Shown here in pieces: positions 57,450 to 64,000 of a stretch of 64,000 nt of DNA (its first letter is position 1; the number at the start of each line of letters is the position of its first letter). The DNA is from Kribbella jiaozuonensis. Its GTDB lineage: Bacteria; Actinomycetota; Actinomycetes; Propionibacteriales; Kribbellaceae. Where the stretch lies: assembly GCF_005233875.1 (NCBI RefSeq), contig NZ_SZPZ01000001.1, positions 1,240,001 through 1,304,000 on the forward strand, written 5' to 3'. The translations under genes and the position numbers were made by a program. Below the pieces are notes generated by a model. It did not search any database. It saw nothing but the letters and a program-made list of their open reading frames with translations, and was not told where the DNA came from.

Positions 57450-57872
57450 GTACGCCCTGGGCCGCTGGCGTACTCGGAATAGGTCTCTGCGGCGAGAGGT
57501 CCACGAGGGCTGTTTCCGCAGGTCAGAGGCCTAGTTCGTGGCATGGGTCGGCCCAGTTGTTCGGCGAGGTCAGCTGAGTACGATTTCGGCGTCTGCTCCG
57601 TCGCTGCTCCGTGAGTCGCGAGCGAGAAGAGCCGGCCGAGCCGCGAGTCGATGGCCGTGCGAGCGCGCTCATGCGAGGAGGGCAGGGCCGATCAGGTTTG
57701 CGCTTCGTGAGAAACGCATCGTTGAGGCACCACTGACCAGCCGGGAGTTCGAGCAGTACTTCGTCGCCAGGACAGTGCGCCTTCGCGGATTGATCAAGGA
57801 AGTCACTCTCGGCGCCCACGCCATGACGTGAACTCGACGATTACAGCAGAACGGACGATCTAGACTCCGAGG

Positions 57873-59240
57873 ATGAGGCATCACGATGTGGTTGTCATCG
57901 GGGCCGGGTCCGGGAACATGGTTATCGGGGACTCTTTTGCCGGGCTCGATGTCGCCGTCGTGGAGGAGCGTCGGTTCGGTGGGACCTGTTTGAACTTCGG
58001 GTGTATCCCGTCCAAGATGCTTGCCTATGCGGCCGAGGTCGCAGATACCGTCCGCGGGGCAACGCGGTACGACGTCGATGCCGAGCTGCTGGGATTGCGC
58101 TGGACCGAGCTCCGGGACCGCGTCTTCAAGCGGATCGATGCGGATGAGGCGAGGGGGCGTGCTGGTCGCGAGGCGAGCGACTTCGTGACCGTGTATCCGG
58201 GACACGCTCGCTTCCTGGGGCCGAGAAGGTTGCAGATCGAGCTGGGTGCGGAGTCGGTCTCGGTGGAGGCCGATCAGATCGTGATCGCGGCCGGCGGGCG
58301 TCCGTTGGTACCGCCGCCCGTTGCGGCGTCGGGTCTGCCGTACGAGACGTCGGACACGATCATGCGGATCGACACTCCGCCGCGGCGGCTGGCGATCCTC
58401 GGAGGCGGCTACATCGCGGCCGAGTTCGCGCACGTCTTCGCTGCTGCGGGCAGCGAGATCGTCATCATCGAGCAGGCGGACCAGCTGCTCGGACCGCAGG
58501 ACGAATCCGTGGCGCAGGCCTACACCGATCTTGCGCGGCATCGTTTCGAGCTGCACCTTGGTCGCGAACTGACCAAGCTGGACGGCGAACCCGGCGCGCT
58601 ACTGCTGCACCTTGACGACGGTACGACGCTGACCGCGGATGCTCTCCTCGTCGCCGTGGGCCGTACGCCGAACTCGGACAAGCTGGAGCTGGCCGAGGCC
58701 GGGATCAGCACGCACGACGACGGCCGCATCGTGGTGGACAAGTACCAGCGCACCACGGTCGACGGGGTCTACGCGCTGGGCGACGTCTGCTCGGCGTACC
58801 CGCTCAAGCATGTCGCGAACCGGGAGGCCGAGGTGGTTGCGCACAACCTGCGTCATCCCGACGATCTGCGTGCGACCGACCATGAGGTAGTACCGGCGGC
58901 CGTGTTCACCGATCCGCAGGTCGCGTCGGTCGGTTCGACGGAGCAGGATCTTCGCGACGCGGGAAGAAGTTATGTTGCCGCAAGCACCCGGTTTGCCGAT
59001 GTCGCGTACGGGTGGGCGATGGAGGACACGACCAGCTTCTGCAAGCTGCTCGCCGACCGTTCCACGGGCCGCCTGCTCGGCGCACACATCATTGGTCCAC
59101 AGGCGGCGACGCTGATCCAGCCGCTCGTCGTGGCGATGGCACTCGACATCGATACAAAGACCCTTGCCGAGCGCCCCTATTGGATCCACCCAGCCCTCAC
59201 CGAGGTGGTGAAGGAGACTCTCCGCCAACTCCCGGCTTGA
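57873..59240 (+). CDS. mtr: Mycothione reductase
   Basis: 455 residues, class I pyridine-nucleotide disulfide oxidoreductase reducing oxidised mycothiol with NADPH. FAD motif VVVIGAGSGNMV, redox Cys39/Cys44 in GGTCLNFGCIPSKM, NAD(P) motif LAILGGGYIAAEFAHVF, and the catalytic His-Glu in WIHPALTEVVKETL. The G-S-G-N-M start is typical for this enzyme rather than lipoamide dehydrogenase. It is alone, with decayed genes on both sides. Confidence 0.92.
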   Translation: MRHHDVVVIGAGSGNMVIGDSFAGLDVAVVEERRFGGTCLNFGCIPSKMLAYAAEVADTVRGATRYDVDAELLGLRWTELRDRVFKRIDADEARGRAGREASDFVTVYPGHARFLGPRRLQIELGAESVSVEADQIVIAAGGRPLVPPPVAASGLPYETSDTIMRIDTPPRRLAILGGGYIAAEFAHVFAAAGSEIVIIEQADQLLGPQDESVAQAYTDLARHRFELHLGRELTKLDGEPGALLLHLDDGTTLTADALLVAVGRTPNSDKLELAEAGISTHDDGRIVVDKYQRTTVDGVYALGDVCSAYPLKHVANREAEVVAHNLRHPDDLRATDHEVVPAAVFTDPQVASVGSTEQDLRDAGRSYVAASTRFADVAYGWAMEDTTSFCKLLADRSTGRLLGAHIIGPQAATLIQPLVVAMALDIDTKTLAERPYWIHPALTEVVKETLRQLPA

Positions 59241-59344
59241 TGCGACTGGTGGGCACCGGATGTGAGTGAGTTCGCTCTGGGCAACGGCGTTCATCGAGAG
59301 CCACGGCGCCGAGACCGGCGCTTGGCGCGGCGAGACCGGCCATG

Positions 59345-59432
59345 CAGGCTCGCTGACGGCGAGCGGCTCGATTGCGTCCAGGACCTCGACGACGGACCCG
59401 CGCCAGCCGTGGGTGAGGATGCGACCGCGCGA
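59345..59432 (-). pseudogene. Fragment of an epoxide hydrolase gene
   Basis: The minus strand encodes ILTHGWRGSVVEVLDAIEPL, the oxyanion-hole strand found in epoxide hydrolases as LTHGWPGSVVEFLDVIxPL. Downstream the similarity is lost within a few residues, and upstream there is no matching N-terminal part. Only the fragment remains. Confidence 0.5.
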
Positions 59433-59441
59433 CGTCGATTC

Positions 59442-59609
59442 TCAGGCGTGGTCGCCGTCGAGGAGTTCGTGGATCCTTTCCAGAGCCTGCTGGATTTCGG
59501 GGTGTTTGTACTGCGCGGCGCGGAATTCGGCGCTGATCACACCGCAGCGGTGGACGCGGCGGAAGTCACCGTACGGGAACTCGTAGTGCCCCTTGGTCTC
59601 TACGTCCAT
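59442..59609 (-). CDS. Small unannotated protein, possible
   Basis: 55 residues, ATG to TGA: MDVETKGHYEFPYGDFRRVH followed by RCGVISAEFRAAQYKHPEIQ and a final helix QALERIHELLDGDHA. The composition and third-position GC are consistent with a coding sequence. The ribosome site is weak. It overlaps the end of the truncated oxidoreductase frame by ten bases. It may be a real microprotein or the end of another decayed gene. Confidence 0.4.
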   Translation of the reverse strand: MDVETKGHYEFPYGDFRRVHRCGVISAEFRAAQYKHPEIQQALERIHELLDGDHA

Positions 59610-60040
59610 GTCGTCGTCGACCCCGCGGTGGTGGTGCGGACGCGGTTGCCGGGCATCGACAGCAGGTGGTAGCCGCGGGTGACGACCTTCGCGGGGAGGC
59701 CGGCCAACGGTACGTGCAGGGGGTTGGCGGCTGCCTGGGTGCCGCCGAGGTCGACGACGAAGCCGAGGTCTTCGTGGCGGTAAGGCTGCGGGATTCCGGT
59801 GCCGAAGCTTGCCGCGATGTTGTCGGCGGCCTGTTTGCCTTGTCGTTGGGCGTGCTGGGCTGTCATCGGGGTGACCTCACCGGGCCGGGTCAGGTCCGGT
59901 ACGGCGGCCGCGTCACCGCTCGCGAACACCTCAGGATGCCCGGGCACCTCGAGGTACTCATCCACGACCAGCCGACCCTTGTCGGTCTTCAAGTCGGTCA
60001 AATGTGGATGAGGCTTGTCTGAGTCTGGCTCAGACGACAT
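59600..60040 (-). pseudogene. Truncated NAD(P)/FAD oxidoreductase (NDH-2-like), C-terminal part
   Basis: 146 residues match only the C-terminal third of NADH-dehydrogenase-type flavoproteins: TDKGRLVVDEYLEVPGHPEVFASGDAAAVPDLT contains the second FAD motif (residues about 20-52), then MTAQHAQRQGKQAADNIAAS, EDLGFVVDLGGTQAAANPL and YHLLSMPGNRVRT. The FAD- and NAD-binding N-terminal two thirds are absent. The end after NRVRT is out of frame (TTTAGSTTTWT). The first dozen residues may not be coding, since they contain a palindrome. Confidence 0.75.
60017..60035. promoter_or_regulatory. Palindrome upstream of the helix-bundle microprotein
   Basis: GTCTGAG-TCTGG-CTCAGAC has perfect 7-base arms and lies 14 bases before the ATG of the next plus-strand gene. 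It is a possible operator for that gene. Confidence 0.5.
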
Positions 60041-60049
60041 GGTGTGTAG

Positions 60050-60247
60050 ATGGATAGGTCAGATGAGGACCGTGCAATCACCGAGGTGATCGACCGGCTG
60101 GCCAAGCAGTTCCCGCGGGTGTCCGTGGATGAGGTCGCCGAGGTCGTCAGTCAGTCGCGCCCCGAGTTCGACGATGTTCCGATTCGGGACTTTGTGCCGT
60201 TGTTCGTCGAGAGGGGAGCCAAGTCGCGGCTACGCGCGATGGCTTAG
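60050..60247 (+). CDS. Three-helix-bundle small protein
   Basis: 65 residues: DRAITEVIDRLAKQFPRVSVDEVAEVV and FVPLFVERGAKSRLRAM (residues about 7-62), with a central SQSRPEFDDVPIRD. Such short actinobacterial proteins are described as a three-helix dimerisation domain, often near LuxR-type regulators or helical proteins. Function unknown. A LuxR regulator lies 490 bases downstream. Confidence 0.7.
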   Translation: MDRSDEDRAITEVIDRLAKQFPRVSVDEVAEVVSQSRPEFDDVPIRDFVPLFVERGAKSRLRAMA

Positions 60248-60361
60248 TCACAATTCGTGTACGACGTGGTAGAGCGCTTGTCAGTCCGACCACCGATCTG
60301 ATGCCGTTGCTGCCTCGTAGCTCGGCGGCGTGTTCGGTGTCGACGGAGGGAGGGCAGCCGG

Positions 60362-60694
60362 GTGTTCGGTAGTGCGGAGGAGTCGCTGCAGGAGGCGGGT
60401 GCAGCGTTGCGGCACGCTGTGGATGTACTGCGCCGTCGACCGGCGGACGACGTGGCGGCGAAGTACCTGGTGGCCGAGTTTCATGAGCTGCGGACGGTGA
60501 TGTCGACCGCGGCCATTTTGATGAAGGCGTTCGAGCTCTCGCGATTCGCCGTCCTGGCCCATCAACAGCAGAGCTCAGGTCTTGCAGTGATGCTGGATGA
60601 GGCCGATGCCGACCTGCTGGCAGGCTCGGACCACCTGAACAGCGCGGCTGTGTGTCTGACGAGCGCCAGGCAGAGGCTCGACGTACCCCGCTAA
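60362..60694 (+). CDS. Helical small protein of unknown function
   Basis: 110 residues from GTG; mostly helical (GSAEESLQEAGAALRHAVDVL, KYLVAEFHELRTVMSTAAILM, and MLDEADADLLAGSDHLNSAA). No transmembrane helix or catalytic motif. Possibly co-transcribed with the LuxR regulator 42 bases downstream, whose start lies after it. Confidence 0.6.
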   Translation: MFGSAEESLQEAGAALRHAVDVLRRRPADDVAAKYLVAEFHELRTVMSTAAILMKAFELSRFAVLAHQQQSSGLAVMLDEADADLLAGSDHLNSAAVCLTSARQRLDVPR

Positions 60695-60736
60695 GCGGCG
60701 GGAGGATTGTCCCTCGGCGAAAGCGAGGCGCTAGGC

Positions 60737-63535
60737 GTGACCGTTGTTCCATCGCTTCCAGTTCGTGGCCGGGACGATCAACTCGCCGTGCTCGACCAGG
60801 CGTTGTCCGATGCCGTGTCCGGGCGTGGTTCGGTGACCGTGATCGAGGGCGGTCCTGGCATGGGTAAGACCCGGCTGCTGCAGGCCGCGTGGGTCCGGGC
60901 CGCCGCCCGGGGGTTCCGCATGGGGCGCGGTATGGCCGACCCGACCCAGCGGGTGGTCGAACTCGCGCCGTTGTTCGAGGCGTTGTTCGAGCACGATGCG
61001 CCGTTGCTCGACCGGTCGAGCCTCCGACAGGTGTACGCCGCTCCCGAACAACGGTTCTGGCTGCTCCAAGAGATTCAGACGCTGCTCGAGGAAGTGGCCA
61101 CATCGGCGCCGGTGCTGATCGTGCTCGACGACCTGCAGTGGGCCGACTCGGGTACGGCGGCGGCTCTGAGAGTGCTGTCCGCTCGACTCGCGGGTACGCC
61201 GATCGCCTGGGTACTCACGCTACGGCCCGGCCAGGAGTCGGCGTCCCTTCAATCCACGATCGTAGCCCTCGTGGACGCCGGCGCCACCACCCTTCATCTG
61301 GGCCCTCTCGACTACGACGCGATCGCCTCCATCGCCGCAGACCTCCTGGACGCCACGCCGGACGACGCGCTGCTGAAGTTGCTGCGGTCGGTCAACGGAA
61401 ACCCGTTCCTTCTGGTCGACGTCGTCCGTGGATTGGCTGCCGAGGGCAACCTTTCGACCGCGGAGGGGCAGGTGACTCTGCTCGAGGACCGGCTGCCGAG
61501 CCGCGTCAGTGACGGCATGCGACTCCGACTGGCGAGGATGTCCGAGGTCTCCGAGCGGATTGCGACCTGCGCCGCGGCCCTGGGGCGCCGGTTCACGGTG
61601 GCCGACATCGCGGCGATGACGGGTATGTCCGTTCCCGACCTGGTGACGCCGATCCGGGTTCTCATGGAGGCCGACATCCTCGCCGAGAGCGACGACCGGC
61701 TGTCGTTCGTGCACGACCTGGTGCGTGACGCCGTACGCGCGAGCGTGCCTACCGCCGTCAGGCGAGCCTTGGATCGTGAAGGCGCCGACGTCCTCCTTCG
61801 CCGCGGAGCGCTTCCGGTGGAAGTGGCGGCGCAGGTGGCTGAGAGCGCCTCTTTCGGAGACTCAGTTGCGATCGGAGTGCTGGCCGATGCAGCTGAAGCA
61901 TTGGGGATCACCGACCCCGCGATGTCGGCTGAGCTGGCCGAGCGCGCATTGCTGCTCATGCCAGAGCGCCATGAACTCCGAGGACCGTTGGTAGGGCGGC
62001 GCGCTGTCTCGCTGTTCGCCGCCGGCATCCGCGACGAGGCGAAGCGCTACGTCGACACCGTGCTGCGACAAACCTTTCCACCCGCTCAGCAGGCCCAGAT
62101 GCGGCTGCGGATTGCGAGCATGTTCGGGCTGGCGCCGGACATTCGGGTGGAGAACGCACGGCACGGCCTGGCGCTCCCCGACCTGCCCAGCGACCTCCGT
62201 GCCGAGCTGATGGCCGCAGAGGTGCACAACCTGGTGGTTGGTGGCCGAGTCGCCGAGGCGGTCGGCAAGCTGTCTGCGGCGGAGGCGGCAGCGCGAGAAT
62301 GCGGCAGCCAGGAAGCCGAGTTCGCGATGGATCTGGCCAGTGCAGGCTTGGACTACCAGCAGCTCGAGTTCTCCAGAGGGCTGGCCCGGCTCGATGCGGC
62401 GATCGCGCGTGGTACTTCGGAGGATGTCCGGGCACGGCTCGCGGCGTACTTCCGTGGCTGGTTGCTGGCAGCGATGGACCGATTCGACGAAGCGATCGCC
62501 GTCGCTGAGGAGGGTGCGCGCGCTGCCCGTCGCGATCGGCAGCACTGGGCCTTGTCCACGTTCGAGACCCTGACGGGCATCGTCAAGCTTCAGTCAGGCC
62601 GGCTGCCGGACGCCGTCGCGGCTCTCGAGGGCCATGTCTCGCTGGTCGACGGAGCCGTTGTCGGCGGCGTCATCGATGCGGCCAACCTGTCCAGTCTGGC
62701 CTTTCTCCGGGTCCACACCGCCGACGAGTGGGGCAGCCGCGAAACGGTCCGCATGTGCGAGGCGATGATCAACTCGACCTCGCCGGCGATCCGCGCTCAC
62801 GCGGCGTGGGGCCTCGCCGCGCACGCGAACGCTCACGGGCAGATCGGACAAGCCCACAAGTGGCTGAGGCTGGTCTGGGACGCCGAGGCGCCGTACTCCC
62901 GACGTCTGTACCCGCACGACATCGCGAGTGACGCGGAGGTCGTGAGGGTCGGACTCGCTGTCGGCGATCACGAGCTCGTGTCCGAAACGCTGGCCGGCGC
63001 GATCGAACGCCTGCGCCTCAACCCCGATGTCAGCTCGATCGCCGCCTGCGTTCACCACCTGCAAGGACTGATCACCCATTCGTCGGCCGAGCTGGCCAAG
63101 GCCGTGCCGCTGATGCGTTCCGCGGGAAGACCGCTGGCCGTTGCCAGCCTGCTGGAGGACTACGCGTGCTCGCTGCTCGCAGAGGGCTCGACCGCGGACG
63201 GCATCGAGATGCTCGACGAAGCACTCGACCTCGCGGTCGGGATCGGCGCGACCCGGCTCGCCGGGCGGGTCCGCGGTCGCCTGCGCGAACACGGAGTACG
63301 GCGTCGCGTCTTGCTGTCGACAGGTGTGCACAGCGGATGGGACGCGCTCACTCCCACGGAGTCCCAGGTCGCTCAACTGGTGGTCGACGGCTGCACCAAT
63401 CGAGAGATCGCCGAGCAACTGTTCGTCTCTCTGCACACGGTGAACACCCACGTTCGGCACATCTTCGAGAAGGTGCAGGTTCGTTCACGGTTCGAACTGG
63501 CCCGGCTCGCCAACCGGCACGACAACGGAACCTAG
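60737..63535 (+). CDS. Large LuxR-family ATPase regulator (LAL)
   Basis: 932 residues from GTG with GAGG eight bases upstream (a TTG at 60707 touches its own ribosome site and is less likely). Walker A GGPGMGKTRLL at about 38-48, Walker B VLIVLDDLQWAD, an extended helical/TPR-like middle of about 500 residues, and the C-terminal LuxR HTH (LTPTESQVAQLVVDGCTNREIAEQLFVSLHTVNTH, about 865-900). LAL proteins activate catabolic or antibiotic genes in response to a ligand. Regulates perhaps the following hydrolase. Confidence 0.9.
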   Translation: MTVVPSLPVRGRDDQLAVLDQALSDAVSGRGSVTVIEGGPGMGKTRLLQAAWVRAAARGFRMGRGMADPTQRVVELAPLFEALFEHDAPLLDRSSLRQVYAAPEQRFWLLQEIQTLLEEVATSAPVLIVLDDLQWADSGTAAALRVLSARLAGTPIAWVLTLRPGQESASLQSTIVALVDAGATTLHLGPLDYDAIASIAADLLDATPDDALLKLLRSVNGNPFLLVDVVRGLAAEGNLSTAEGQVTLLEDRLPSRVSDGMRLRLARMSEVSERIATCAAALGRRFTVADIAAMTGMSVPDLVTPIRVLMEADILAESDDRLSFVHDLVRDAVRASVPTAVRRALDREGADVLLRRGALPVEVAAQVAESASFGDSVAIGVLADAAEALGITDPAMSAELAERALLLMPERHELRGPLVGRRAVSLFAAGIRDEAKRYVDTVLRQTFPPAQQAQMRLRIASMFGLAPDIRVENARHGLALPDLPSDLRAELMAAEVHNLVVGGRVAEAVGKLSAAEAAARECGSQEAEFAMDLASAGLDYQQLEFSRGLARLDAAIARGTSEDVRARLAAYFRGWLLAAMDRFDEAIAVAEEGARAARRDRQHWALSTFETLTGIVKLQSGRLPDAVAALEGHVSLVDGAVVGGVIDAANLSSLAFLRVHTADEWGSRETVRMCEAMINSTSPAIRAHAAWGLAAHANAHGQIGQAHKWLRLVWDAEAPYSRRLYPHDIASDAEVVRVGLAVGDHELVSETLAGAIERLRLNPDVSSIAACVHHLQGLITHSSAELAKAVPLMRSAGRPLAVASLLEDYACSLLAEGSTADGIEMLDEALDLAVGIGATRLAGRVRGRLREHGVRRRVLLSTGVHSGWDALTPTESQVAQLVVDGCTNREIAEQLFVSLHTVNTHVRHIFEKVQVRSRFELARLANRHDNGT

Positions 63536-63633
63536 AACAAGAGATCGCATACCTGTGCGATGTGCCGGGCAACGCTCGAGGACGACTTTCGAAGGGTGCG
63601 GCATCCGCCGCGACATCCCGAAGGAGAGTCGGC

Positions 63634-64000
63634 ATGGCAAGCAACGTAAGCATCGTGTTCGCTCATGGTCTGTGGGCCGATGGCTCGTGCTTCAGCAAGG
63701 TGATGGGGCCGCTCCAGGCCGAGGGCTACGAGTGCCTGGCCTCGGAGCACGCCCTCGACAACCTCGCGAACGACGTCGCCAACGTACGGCGCAACGTCGC
63801 GCGCGCGTCGAATCCGGTCCTGCTGGTCGGTCACTCGTACGGCGGCACCCTGATCACCAACGCGGGTATCGACGAACGAGTTCGCGGGCTGGTCTACATC
63901 GCCGCGCTGGGACCCGACGAGAACGAGACGTCACAAGGTCAGCAGAACAACTACCCCAAGACCCCGATCTTCGAGCACATCGAGGTGGCCGAGGACCGGA
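63634..64000 (+). CDS. Alpha/beta hydrolase, 5' part
   Basis: 122 codons are visible before the window ends. VSIVFAHGLWADGSCFSKV is the oxyanion-hole strand and PVLLVGHSYGGTLITNAG carries the nucleophile Ser. No signal peptide. The pattern resembles pyrethroid/salicylate-ester-type hydrolases (EstC-like). AAGGAG lies before the ATG. Downstream of the LuxR regulator by 98 bases. Confidence 0.85.
   Translation, partial: MASNVSIVFAHGLWADGSCFSKVMGPLQAEGYECLASEHALDNLANDVANVRRNVARASNPVLLVGHSYGGTLITNAGIDERVRGLVYIAALGPDENETSQGQQNNYPKTPIFEHIEVAEDR

Noticed and set aside
57538..57831. 97-codon plus-strand frame between nrtR and mtr
   Set aside because: Arg/Ala-rich first half, no ribosome site; only the last 40 codons look protein-like, not enough to call a gene.
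60707..60736. TTG start for the LuxR-type regulator
   Set aside because: GGAGGA touches the TTG with no spacer, while the GTG ten codons later has a well-placed GAGG.

Overview
The window is a high-GC, gene-dense actinobacterial chromosome segment. Mycothione reductase, polyphosphate glucokinase, a roadblock/GTPase operon, the NrtR-nadCAB unit, frequent GTG starts and many ATGA/GTGA stop-start overlaps fit a soil Nocardioidaceae-type organism; Kribbella is my best guess, from gene content only. No rRNA, tRNA, CRISPR array, transposase or prophage gene was seen.

Layout. 1-8.8 kb: mixed housekeeping genes (VOC protein, P5C dehydrogenase pruA, secreted lipase, a zinc-ribbon microprotein behind a hairpin that covers its ribosome site, a frameshifted GH76 mannanase, tryptophan 2,3-dioxygenase behind a 163-bp palindromic element). 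8.8-11.8 kb: a two-component system, then the first of three stem-loop arrays. 11.9-21.7 kb: a complete phenol-to-central-metabolism route: PheA2/PheA1 make catechol, CatA/CatB/CatC and PcaD take it to 3-oxoadipate, and PcaIJ and PcaF yield succinyl-CoA and acetyl-CoA. An IclR and a LysR regulator lie at the divergent promoters, and twin perfect palindromes lie before the IclR gene.

21.7-29.7 kb: two more stem-loop arrays facing each other across a gene-free stretch, a giant DUF11-repeat wall protein broken by a one-base frameshift in a G run, and a secreted protein of unknown function. 29.7-36.8 kb: a fructan/fructooligosaccharide module with ABC importer, two GH32-type hydrolases and a LacI repressor with two identical CAATACGTATTG operators. 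36.9-43.2 kb: an unusual island with a subtilisin-like protease and a TPR-CHAT (caspase-like) protease transcribed divergently, an ECF-type sigma factor, and four small accessory proteins. It is the best candidate here for an undescribed regulated-proteolysis or conflict system.

43.3-50.9 kb: TetR plus FAD monooxygenase, a large secreted GH87-like glucanase with discoidin modules, and polyphosphate glucokinase. 50.9-52.9 kb: a GTPase/roadblock/roadblock operon with an unknown fourth partner and no kinase. 53.1-57.3 kb: nadC-nadA-nadB with NrtR and two matching operator sites. 57.3-60.0 kb: mycothione reductase flanked by decayed gene fragments. 60.0-64.0 kb: small helical proteins, a large LuxR-type ATPase regulator and the start of an alpha/beta hydrolase.

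The most unexpected signal is the stem-loop array family (about 10.85-11.05, 21.69-21.93 and 22.42-22.69 kb). About 23 short hairpins keep one loop type while their stems vary by compensating changes, behind a shared leader of about 80 bp.
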